This document shows, in pieces, positions 1-6,894 of a stretch of 7,182 nt of DNA; the stretch's first letter is position 1, and every line of letters begins with the position of its first letter. This DNA is from CAJXMH01 sp040220135 (GTDB lineage Bacteria > Bacteroidota > Bacteroidia > Flavobacteriales_E > Vicingaceae): contig JAVJTT010000015.1 of NCBI GenBank assembly GCA_040220135.1, forward strand, positions 1 to 7,182. Reading direction: 5' to 3'. The position numbers and the translations under genes are program-made. Below the pieces are notes generated by a model. It was not told where the DNA came from. It did no database searches and worked only from the letters and a program-made list of their open reading frames with translations.

Positions 1-1
1 C

Positions 2-3000
2 ATATCACTTCTTGATTCTTTTGTAGTAGAAGTCTTTGATGGAAGTAGTTGGCAAATGGTTTTTTCAAGAGACACAGATGATTGCGGTAATTATTTAGCC
101 CCTCCATGTAGTTCTTTTCCCCATGCTAAAATTGACATTACAGCTTATCAAAATGCCAACTGCCAAGTGCGCTTTCGTTATTATGACGGTCATGACAGCC
201 AAGATTGGGGCTGGTATGTGGGTATTGATAATGTAGAAGTCTACTCCCCCTTTCCAAATGACTTGAGAGTGAAAACAATAAATTCACCTCAAAGTGGCTG
301 TGGCTTGAGCAATGCTGAAGTGGTAGAAGTGGTAATTCAAAATGAAGGGGCAAATCCGACCTCAATCTTTCCCATTGCTTTTGCGTTAAATGGTACTGAA
401 ATTGCCACTGAAACTGTTACGGCTAATTTAGCTTACAAAGACACTTTGGTCTATCAATTTACGGCTACGGCAAATTTATCAATTGCAGGGCAATACCAAG
501 TTTCAGCTTACCCAAAGCTTCCTAATGACAGTAACCTTTACAACGATACTGCTTTTGTAAGCATTCAAAGTGATCCAGTTTACACCCCGCCCTATCAAAA
601 TGATTTTGAAACAAGTCTTGCTGAATGGACAGTGAGTGGTAACAATGCCACTTGGCAAAAAGGGATACCAACAAGTGTACCTATCGATACCGCAGCTTCC
701 GGTACACAAGCTTGGGTCACCAATTTAAACGGTGCTTATAACAACAATGAACTTTCTTACCTGACTTCTCCTTGTTTTGATTTTGGTGCACTTTCAACTG
801 ATCCCGTCATTCGTTTTTACTTGAATTATGAAACTGAAATGTTCTATGATTTTGCTTGGATGGAATACTCTATAGACTTTGGTGTGACTTGGCAAAAAGT
901 ATTGGCAACGCCCAATGCAGTTAATTGGTACAACAATACCAACCAAAATGTATGGGAAGGAAACTCAAATGGTTGGCTAAATGTTAATAATGTATTAAAT
1001 GGCTTGGCTGGAGAACCTGCGGTGAAATTAAGATTGGTTTTTGAATCTGATGCCGGTACCTTAAGACAAGGGGTTGGTTTTGACAAGTTAAATATTACAG
1101 AACCAGTTTCTACCGATTTAGCTTTATTAGGCTCTAATTCTCCTGTTTTAGATCAAAACCTAGATTGCGCCTTTACTAACAACACCCCGATCATTGCTAA
1201 TCTGAAGAATTATGGCAAAGCTGATACCTTTAATTTAAGTTTTCACTACCAAGTGAATAGTGGTGCTGTTTTCAGCAGTAACCATAGGGTTTATTTGAAC
1301 ACTTTTGAAGAAACCGCTATTGTAGCGGATTCTACTTTTGATTTTAATTCCACACAGAATTATCAGTATAAAAGTTGGATTTCAGTTAGCAATGACATTG
1401 ATCAAAGTAATGATACGCTATCTGGCAACGTTCAAAATACCACAAGCAATTCAATTTCAGCAGGACTACCCATTTATGAAGACTTTTCGAACTCTACTCC
1501 TGGGAATGCATTTAGCAATAACGGCTTTCAACTCATTAGCCAGTGGTCCAATTACGGCACACAGGGCGGATGGCGAATTTCTGATGGCAACCTAAGTAAC
1601 CACTCCTCTAATACAGCAGCCGCTTCGGGCATGAATGGCCCTAATACTAATTATGCTTATTTAGAAGTTTCGGTTGTTGGTGCTGGAACAGCAGCTTATA
1701 TAGAAAGCCCTTGTCTTGTTTTGCCATATGACACCAACATAAGACTTTCTTTTGGCTACCATAAATACGGCGCTAATATGGGTGATTTGAAAGTCGAAGT
1801 TTCAAGGAATGGTGGCAATTGGATTGGCCTTGACTCCATTATGGGGCAAACCCACAGCTCATCTAATGATCCTTGGCTTAAAAGAGTTGTGCCACTAAAA
1901 GCTTATGCTGGCCAAGTGGTCAAACTACGTTTTGTTGGGGTTTCAAATGGGTGTTGTGCAGGGGATATGGCGATCGACAACATCCTCATTTCCGATACTT
2001 CACTTATTGACTTGGCTGTAGAACAATTGGAAACACAAAGTGCTTGTTATTTGAGCAATCAAGAAACGGTGAGTGTCAGGGTTCATAATTACGGTGATTC
2101 AGTTATTCTGCCAAATTCGGTTAATATGCACTATCAACTAGATAACCAAGCAGTTGTTTCTGAGTTAATTCCGGATACCATACACAAAGACAGCAGCTAT
2201 CTTTTTCACTTTAGTCAAACAGTTGATTTAAGTCAATATAACCGTAATTACGCTTTCTTGATCTACTCAACTTTAAATGCTGATGCGGTAGGATTCAATG
2301 ATACTCTTCGAGAATCCATTTCCAATTTCACTCAAACAGTGAATCAGTTGCAAGATTTTGAAAAAGCTGATACCATTTGTCATTCGAATTTCCCAGTTTC
2401 GGCCAATTTACCCCTTGGTTGGTCATATGATACTGTAACGGTTTATCCTTTCTATTCTTGGGTGGTACAAGATGCATCACAATGTCAGTTTAGTGCTTCT
2501 CAAGGGGCCACAGTCTCCAATTCTACGGGTCCTGCTGCCGCCTATTCAGGCAATAAATTTGTGTTCTTCAATTCTTTAGCTTCTCTTCATTATTCACTGA
2601 GAAGCACTTGTTATGATGCAAGCAATCAATCGGATGTAAGCCTTGAATTCTATTATCACAAATACGGCAGTATGATGGGTGATCTATATATTAAAATTGA
2701 AGACCAAAATGGGAATATCTCCACTGTAGACTCTATTATAGGAGAAACTCATTTTAGCAATACAGATCCTTGGCTAAAGAAGACAGTGAGTTTAAGTCAA
2801 TTTGCCAATCAGCAATTCAGAGTTGTATTTTCTACTCCTCCGCCATACAATAACTCAACTGACATGGCTTTAGACGATATCAGAATTTACAATCCCTTAA
2901 CGGTTTCTTCAGACGGGTTTGAGGCAGCAGAAAAATCGCTCACCCTCTACCCTAACCCTTCTAAAGGCCAATACTTTATTCAAAGTGAAGCAAGTTTAGC

Positions 3001-3160
3001 AGGTTTGAATTATCAAGTCTATAACTTAAGAGGACAATTGATCCAATCAGGAAACTTTGAAGGTAAAAGAGAAAGTTTAAACTTAAGTAGCCAACCCAAT
3101 GGGGTTTACTTTTTGCATCTTCCTGAATTGAAGCTGAGAGAGAAGTTGGTGAAATACTAA
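2..3160 (+). CDS. Multi-module secreted adhesin-like protein with T9SS type A sorting domain, 5' partial (gene 1 of the array)
   Basis: The frame is open from base 2, the first full codon, to TAA at 3158-3160. The first Met (56) is internal: the 18 codons before it (ISLLDSFVVEVFDGSSWQ) align with the interior of gene 2, so the true start lies upstream of the window. Modules by base position are: jelly-roll 1 (2-256, ending WGWYVGIDNVEVYSP), Ig/CARDB-like 1 (257-574), jelly-roll 2 (581-1108), Ig-like 2 (1112-1445), MAM-like jelly-roll 3 (1463-2005, YHKYGANMGDLKVEV, DPWLKR, GDMAIDNI), Ig-like 3 (2006-2330), MAM-like jelly-roll 4 (2339-2902, YHKYGSMMGDLYIKI, DMALDDI), a short linker, and the T9SS type A sorting domain (2936-3157). 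By family it should cross the inner membrane by Sec and the outer membrane by T9SS, with the C-terminal domain removed. No enzyme motif is visible. Adhesion or ligand binding is inferred from the modules only. The class is sure; the biological role is not. Confidence 0.9.
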   Translation: MSLLDSFVVEVFDGSSWQMVFSRDTDDCGNYLAPPCSSFPHAKIDITAYQNANCQVRFRYYDGHDSQDWGWYVGIDNVEVYSPFPNDLRVKTINSPQSGCGLSNAEVVEVVIQNEGANPTSIFPIAFALNGTEIATETVTANLAYKDTLVYQFTATANLSIAGQYQVSAYPKLPNDSNLYNDTAFVSIQSDPVYTPPYQNDFETSLAEWTVSGNNATWQKGIPTSVPIDTAASGTQAWVTNLNGAYNNNELSYLTSPCFDFGALSTDPVIRFYLNYETEMFYDFAWMEYSIDFGVTWQKVLATPNAVNWYNNTNQNVWEGNSNGWLNVNNVLNGLAGEPAVKLRLVFESDAGTLRQGVGFDKLNITEPVSTDLALLGSNSPVLDQNLDCAFTNNTPIIANLKNYGKADTFNLSFHYQVNSGAVFSSNHRVYLNTFEETAIVADSTFDFNSTQNYQYKSWISVSNDIDQSNDTLSGNVQNTTSNSISAGLPIYEDFSNSTPGNAFSNNGFQLISQWSNYGTQGGWRISDGNLSNHSSNTAAASGMNGPNTNYAYLEVSVVGAGTAAYIESPCLVLPYDTNIRLSFGYHKYGANMGDLKVEVSRNGGNWIGLDSIMGQTHSSSNDPWLKRVVPLKAYAGQVVKLRFVGVSNGCCAGDMAIDNILISDTSLIDLAVEQLETQSACYLSNQETVSVRVHNYGDSVILPNSVNMHYQLDNQAVVSELIPDTIHKDSSYLFHFSQTVDLSQYNRNYAFLIYSTLNADAVGFNDTLRESISNFTQTVNQLQDFEKADTICHSNFPVSANLPLGWSYDTVTVYPFYSWVVQDASQCQFSASQGATVSNSTGPAAAYSGNKFVFFNSLASLHYSLRSTCYDASNQSDVSLEFYYHKYGSMMGDLYIKIEDQNGNISTVDSIIGETHFSNTDPWLKKTVSLSQFANQQFRVVFSTPPPYNNSTDMALDDIRIYNPLTVSSDGFEAAEKSLTLYPNPSKGQYFIQSEASLAGLNYQVYNLRGQLIQSGNFEGKRESLNLSSQPNGVYFLHLPELKLREKLVKY
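2936..3157 (+). other. T9SS type A C-terminal sorting domain of gene 1
   Basis: This 74-residue C-terminal segment has the order typical of the Por secretion tail family (TIGR04183): LTLYPNPSKGQYFI, then QVYNLRGQLIQSG, then LSSQPNGVYFLHL, ending in the basic KLREKLVKY. In characterised members this domain directs the folded cargo to the T9SS translocon and is cleaved, usually with attachment of the cargo to A-LPS or release. The last 213 bases including the stop (2948-3160) differ from the gene 2 copy at about 23 positions by hand count, about 89% identity. Confidence 0.93.
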
Positions 3161-3177
3161 GTAAACCAACTGTAAAG

Positions 3178-3223
3178 TATTTTTCATCATTCATGAAGTA
3201 TTTTAACCCAATGATGAAAAGTA
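3178..3223. repeat. AT-rich inverted repeat after gene 1 (possible weak terminator or processing hairpin)
   Basis: TTTTCATCATT (3181-3191) is a perfect inverted match to AATGATGAAAA (3210-3220), separated by 18 bases. The RNA stem can extend outward by a G-U and two A-U pairs to 3178 and 3223. The loop contains the 8-base palindrome TTCATGAA (3190-3197, its first two bases lying in the left arm). The stem is followed by GTAAAGC, not a T-tract, so it is a poor intrinsic terminator on either strand. Genes 1 and 2 could therefore be partly co-transcribed. A role in 3'-end stability is equally possible. Confidence 0.5.
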
Positions 3224-3248
3224 AAGCTTAAAGCTTCTAAGAAAGCTT
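3223..3248. repeat. Three AAAGCTT heptamers between genes 1 and 2
   Basis: AAAGCTT occurs at 3223-3229, directly again at 3230-3236, and a third time at 3242-3248. Each core AAGCTT is self-complementary, so the cluster could be a protein-binding site or form small alternative hairpins. It lies 36 to 61 bases upstream of the gene 2 start codon. In AT-rich DNA a short repeat like this may be chance, and no known regulator motif is recognised. Confidence 0.35.
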
Positions 3249-3249
3249 G

Positions 3250-3287
3250 ACATTTATCTTTCTATAGTTAAAAACTAAGATAAATGT
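3250..3287 (+). promoter_or_regulatory. Hairpin burying the first start codon of gene 2
   Basis: ACATTTATCTT (3250-3260) is a perfect inverted match to AAGATAAATGT (3277-3287) across a 16-base loop. The right arm contains the whole ATG at 3284-3286. Inside the loop AGTT (3266-3269) can also pair with AACT (3273-3276). If the transcript starts upstream of 3250, the ATG at 3284 and its initiation region would be double-stranded. The in-frame ATG at 3290 lies just outside the stem. The structure is seen in the sequence; regulation is inference. The stem is nearly all A-U pairs and may be only marginally stable. Confidence 0.4.
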
Positions 3288-3355
3288 TTATGAAAAGCGC
3301 AATTACTTTCCTCTCCTTTCTCAGTTGTCTCTTACTTCCCGGCTGGCTTGCTTCC
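3284..3355 (+). other. Sec signal peptide of gene 2
   Basis: MFMKSAITFLSFLSC is followed by LLLPGWLAS and then QNYF. There is one Lys, a Leu/Phe-rich core, a Pro-Gly turn and small residues before the predicted cleavage at Ser24|Gln25. The mature N-terminus QNY is shared with gene 3, which supports the cleavage site. Cys15 sits inside the hydrophobic core without a proper lipobox, so lipoprotein processing is unlikely. Confidence 0.8.
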
Positions 3356-6300
3356 CAAAATTATTTTATTAAGGAAGACTTTAACCAAGCCAGTTTGCCT
3401 AACGGTTGGTCTAACTCCGCGCTCAATGGCAGTCAAACTTGGAGTTTTGGTATAGACGGTGCTAATGTTCACCCTAATAATCAAAACTTGGATGGAACCC
3501 CCATGGCCTATTTTGATGACGATGTTTTGGGGAAATCATTAAGTAACAACCATATAACTTTAACTACACCAACTTTTGACAATTCAGGCCTCTTGAATAC
3601 TTTATTAGAGTTTGATTTCAACTTTCGTGAATACTCTGCTGTTTTGGACTCTTTTGTAGTAGAGGTATACGATGGCAGTCAATGGCAAATGGTTTTTTCA
3701 AGAGACACCAATAATTGTGGGAATTTTATTGGACCAACTTGCAATGATGGGTTTCCACATGCTAAAATTGACATTACGGCTTATCAAAACCCAAGCTGCC
3801 AAGTGCGTTTTCGTTATTATGATGGTCATGATCCCAATGATTGGGGCTGGTATGTTGGGCTTGACAATGTTGAGGTTTACACTCCCTTTTCCAATGACCT
3901 AAAAGTAAGCAGCATTGTTTCTCCCCAAAGCAGCTGTGGCTTAAGCAGTGCTGAAGTGATAGAAGTGTCAATTCAAAATGAAGGGTCAGATACAACATCT
4001 GCCTTCCCAATATCCTTCGCCTTAAATGGCATTGAAATAGTCACAGAAACCGTGACTGCTAGTTTAGCCTACTCAGACACTTTAGTTTATCAATTCATCA
4101 CTACAGCTAATTTGTCAGCTACGGGACAGTACCAAATCTCAGTCTATCCAAAACTTCCAAATGATAGCAACCGCTTGAATGACACATCAACTGTTTTCAT
4201 CCAAAATGACACGCTCTATGCTTTGCCTTATTCCAATGATTTTGAAACCAATCTAGCTAATTGGACAGTGAGTGGTACAAATGCAACTTGGCAAAAAGGG
4301 ATACCAACAAGTGCACCTATTGATACAGCTGCATCCGGTACACAAGCTTGGGTAACCAATTTAAACGGTCCCTACAACAACAATGAGCTTTCCTACCTAA
4401 CTTCTCCCTGTCTTGACTTTAGTGCACTATCAAATGACCCAGTTATTCGATTTGAATTGAACTATAAAATCGAATTGAATTATGACTTCGCTTGGATGGA
4501 ATACTCTTTAGACTTTGGTGGGACTTGGCAAAAAGTAATGGCCTCTACTTACGCCCTAAACTGGTACAACCACTCCGCACAAAATGCATGGAGCGGTAAC
4601 TCAAACGGTTGGAGAGCGGTTGAAAATAGATTAAACGGTTTAGCCGGGGAACCCTCAGTAAAGTTGAGATTAGTTTTTAACTCTGATCCGAGCACTACAA
4701 GTCAAGGGTTTGGTTTTGATAAGTTGAGCATTTCTGAACCTTCTACAACAGACTTAGCCATCACAGAATCTTTAAGCCCAATTTTAAATCAAAACCTAGA
4801 TTGTGCTTACGACAGTAAAACAAACATCATTACAAAAATTAAAAACTATGGTATTCAGGATACTTTTCAGCTTAGTTACCATTATCAAGTCTCAGGAGGA
4901 ACAGTCTATAGCAGCAATCATTTAGTTTCCTTAAATACATTAGAAGATACAGCGATTGTGGCTGACTCTACATTTGATTTTGACCCCACACAAAATTATC
5001 AGTTCAAAAGTTGGATTTCAGTTAATGCTGATACTAACTTAAATAATGATACCCTTTCCGGCAATGTTCAAAATGACACCGCAATTTCAAGTACTGTCAT
5101 GCCACCCATATCTGAAGATTTTTCTAATTCAGTTCCAGGTTCTGGATTTAGCAACAATGGTTCTCAATTAATTAGCAATTGGATTAATTACAGTTCAAGA
5201 GGCGCAGGGGGTTGGCGTATTTCAAATGGAAATTACCATTCTAACAATACGGCCCCCGCAAACCTTAGTGTCCCAAATGATAATTTTGCTTATTTAGAAG
5301 CCTCTGTTTATTCAAGCCCGGGTGAAAGCATCTTTTTAGAGAGTCCTTGCTTTACAGTTCCCCTTGACTCCAGCGTAAAGCTTGCTTTTGACTACCACAA
5401 ATATGGAAGTGGTATGGGTGACCTTTACATAGAGGTATCAAGAAATTATGATGATTGGCATCGGATCGACTCGATAAAAGGTCAAACTCATTTCTCCTCA
5501 TATTATCCTTGGTCAAGAAAATCCATTGCTTTAACAGACTATTCCGGTCAAGTAATTAAAGTACGTTTTGTTGGTGTTGCAGCTGGAGGTTATTTGGGAG
5601 ATATGGCAATAGACAACATTAAAATAAGTCAAGCTGATCCTTACAGTTATAAACTAATAAGCATCAATGAGCCCATAGAAAGCTGTTTGTTAACTGATTC
5701 TTCCCAAATTGCTTTTAAGCTTAAAAATGAAGGAGATAGCACTATACGAAGAGATTCGCTGCTCTATTATTATCAAATAAATAATGGCCCAATTAGTATT
5801 GACACCTTAGATCACAATATTTCACCTTACTCATACGACACCCTTTACTTTAACCAAAGGACAAACCTTTCGGCTATAGATAGCCTGTATAAAGTAAAAG
5901 TCTGGACTCAATTTTTAAATGGCAATCAAGCTATTTATGATACTCTAGAAAGAAATTATAAAATCTTCAACTTAAACATTCTTGACGATTTTGAAAGTTA
6001 TATAAACGGGAGAGAGTTTACGGAGGAAGATTACAAGTGGAAATCAAACAACTATCGTTACTGGCGAAACTGGACAATTAGTGACACAGCTATCAACTCA
6101 GCAAGTGGTCCAGTGGTTGACCACACTTTAGGTCAGAGTGGCAATGGCCAGTTTATTTACCTTGAAGGGAATAGCACCGGCTATTTTCACGAACTGAAAA
6201 GCCCTTGTTTTGACTTCCAATATGTGGGGCAAGCAGAGTTGGTTTATTGGGTGCATAATTTCGGAGCATTTTCTCATAGTTTCGAGCTTCTATTGGATCG

Positions 6301-6784
6301 TTATGTATTTCAACAAAACAACTTTATAGGAAAAACTACCGCTAGAGTTGACAATTTCAATGGCCCAAGACAAAGCACACAAACTGCCCCTTGGGCTAAA
6401 CGGACTATCGATCTTTCAACTTATACAGGTCAATATAGGGTAAGGTTGATTTTTAAGTTATACTTAGGTACAAATGAAATTTTTGCCCTAGATGATTTTA
6501 GTCTAGTCGACTCAAACTTGATCACAAGCTACAAAACTGAAATTAAACAAATCCCTTATCACCTTAGTCTCTACCCCAACCCATCCAAAGGCCAATACTT
6601 TATTCAAAGTGAAGCAAGCTTAGCCGGTCTAAATTATCAGGTCTATGACTTAAGAGGGCAATTGATCCAATCAGGAAACTTTGAGGGTAAAAAAGAACAT
6701 ATAGACTTAAGTGCGCAACCCAATGGGGTTTACTTTTTGCACCTTCCTGAATTGAAGCTAAGAGAGAAACTGGTGAAATACTAA
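3284..6784 (+). CDS. Multi-module secreted adhesin-like protein with T9SS type A sorting domain (gene 2, complete, 1166 aa)
   Basis: This is the only complete member. Residues 1-24 are a Sec signal peptide (K4, hydrophobic 6-18, likely cleavage LAS|QNYF as in gene 3's LNA|QNYH). By residue, modules are: jelly-roll 1 (28-203, with NLDGTPMAYFDDDVLG and WGWYVGLDNVEVY), Ig/CARDB-like 1 (204-309), jelly-roll 2 (312-486), Ig-like 2 (489-599), MAM-like jelly-roll 3 (606-784, YHKYGSGMGDLYIEV, GDMAIDNI), Ig-like 3 (787-896), a divergent MAM-like jelly-roll 4 (898-1078, APWAKRTIDL, FALDDFSL), and the T9SS sorting domain (1093-1166). ATG 3284 gives the longest frame, but ATG 3290 (MKSAITF) is an equally good start two codons later; neither has a Shine-Dalgarno sequence, as is usual in Bacteroidota. 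No catalytic motif is seen. It lies 123 bp after gene 1 and is closed by a strong terminator. Surface binding or adhesion is inferred; the partner is unknown. Confidence 0.93.
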   Translation: MFMKSAITFLSFLSCLLLPGWLASQNYFIKEDFNQASLPNGWSNSALNGSQTWSFGIDGANVHPNNQNLDGTPMAYFDDDVLGKSLSNNHITLTTPTFDNSGLLNTLLEFDFNFREYSAVLDSFVVEVYDGSQWQMVFSRDTNNCGNFIGPTCNDGFPHAKIDITAYQNPSCQVRFRYYDGHDPNDWGWYVGLDNVEVYTPFSNDLKVSSIVSPQSSCGLSSAEVIEVSIQNEGSDTTSAFPISFALNGIEIVTETVTASLAYSDTLVYQFITTANLSATGQYQISVYPKLPNDSNRLNDTSTVFIQNDTLYALPYSNDFETNLANWTVSGTNATWQKGIPTSAPIDTAASGTQAWVTNLNGPYNNNELSYLTSPCLDFSALSNDPVIRFELNYKIELNYDFAWMEYSLDFGGTWQKVMASTYALNWYNHSAQNAWSGNSNGWRAVENRLNGLAGEPSVKLRLVFNSDPSTTSQGFGFDKLSISEPSTTDLAITESLSPILNQNLDCAYDSKTNIITKIKNYGIQDTFQLSYHYQVSGGTVYSSNHLVSLNTLEDTAIVADSTFDFDPTQNYQFKSWISVNADTNLNNDTLSGNVQNDTAISSTVMPPISEDFSNSVPGSGFSNNGSQLISNWINYSSRGAGGWRISNGNYHSNNTAPANLSVPNDNFAYLEASVYSSPGESIFLESPCFTVPLDSSVKLAFDYHKYGSGMGDLYIEVSRNYDDWHRIDSIKGQTHFSSYYPWSRKSIALTDYSGQVIKVRFVGVAAGGYLGDMAIDNIKISQADPYSYKLISINEPIESCLLTDSSQIAFKLKNEGDSTIRRDSLLYYYQINNGPISIDTLDHNISPYSYDTLYFNQRTNLSAIDSLYKVKVWTQFLNGNQAIYDTLERNYKIFNLNILDDFESYINGREFTEEDYKWKSNNYRYWRNWTISDTAINSASGPVVDHTLGQSGNGQFIYLEGNSTGYFHELKSPCFDFQYVGQAELVYWVHNFGAFSHSFELLLDRYVFQQNNFIGKTTARVDNFNGPRQSTQTAPWAKRTIDLSTYTGQYRVRLIFKLYLGTNEIFALDDFSLVDSNLITSYKTEIKQIPYHLSLYPNPSKGQYFIQSEASLAGLNYQVYDLRGQLIQSGNFEGKKEHIDLSAQPNGVYFLHLPELKLREKLVKY
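6560..6781 (+). other. T9SS type A C-terminal sorting domain of gene 2
   Basis: Residues 1093-1166 carry LSLYPNPSKGQYFI, QVYDLRGQLIQSG, LSAQPNGVYFLHL and the terminal KLREKLVKY. The domain is almost residue-for-residue the same as in gene 1, while the jelly-roll module directly before it is not. This marks the protein as T9SS cargo and suggests the two proteins use the same sorting and attachment machinery. Confidence 0.93.
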
Positions 6785-6806
6785 AATGATGTACTCCTAA
6801 AAGTTT

Positions 6807-6840
6807 AAAAAAACTGTGCTACCACACAGTTTTTTTTATT
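6807..6840 (+). terminator. Rho-independent terminator after gene 2
   Basis: A 12-bp perfect stem pairs AAAAAAACTGTG (6807-6818) with CACAGTTTTTTT (6825-6836) around a six-base loop CTACCA, with a run of eight T (6830-6837) then ATTT. It starts 22 bases after the gene 2 stop. The A-tract on the left side would give a T-tract on the opposite strand, so it may work in both directions. It implies that gene 3 needs its own promoter in the 54 bases between 6840 and the ATG at 6895, or depends on read-through. Confidence 0.9.
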
Positions 6841-6848
6841 TGGAAGCA

Positions 6849-6865
6849 ACCATTTTCAAAATGGT
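6849..6865. promoter_or_regulatory. 17-bp palindrome upstream of gene 3
   Basis: ACCATTTT (6849-6856) is mirrored by AAAATGGT (6858-6865) around a single C. It lies between the terminator and the gene 3 start, 29 bases before the ATG. Such a tight dyad could be an operator for a dimeric regulator or a small hairpin in the leader RNA. No match to a named regulator is recognised, and no equivalent exists upstream of gene 2. Confidence 0.4.
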
Positions 6866-6894
6866 CGTTATAGAGGTATAAAATCTTTTTCATT

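Noticed and set aside
56..58. ATG at 56 as the start of gene 1
   Set aside because: The frame continues upstream to base 2 with residues homologous to the interior of gene 2, and no signal peptide follows the ATG.
138..365. Open frame on the - strand opposite jelly-roll 1 / Ig-like 1 of gene 1, with a similar one opposite gene 2 at 3774-4010
   Set aside because: The two resemble each other only because the + strand genes are paralogous. They lie wholly inside a strong coding frame, have odd His/Ser/Leu-rich composition and no start context, so they are shadows.
1338..1595. Second + strand open frame inside gene 1, and another at 3672-3902 inside gene 2
   Set aside because: Each overlaps the real frame completely, shows no domain signature and has no independent start signal.
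3247..3252. TTGACA as a -35 promoter box upstream of gene 2
   Set aside because: There is no -10 box at the right distance, the Bacteroidota primary sigma factor prefers a TTTG-type -33 and TAnnTTTG -7 element, and TATCTTTC at 3255-3262 is only an imperfect match without a partner.
3326..3328. Cys15 of the gene 2 signal peptide as a lipoprotein attachment site
   Set aside because: The preceding residues (FLS) fit a lipobox poorly, the hydrophobic core continues after the Cys, genes 3 and 2 share a normal cleavage before QNY, and T9SS cargo is not expected to be a lipoprotein.
6877..6884. TATAAAAT upstream of gene 3 as a -10 box
   Set aside because: It starts only 18 bases before the ATG, has no recognisable upstream partner, and such strings are common in this AT-rich spacer. 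It is possible but not supportable.
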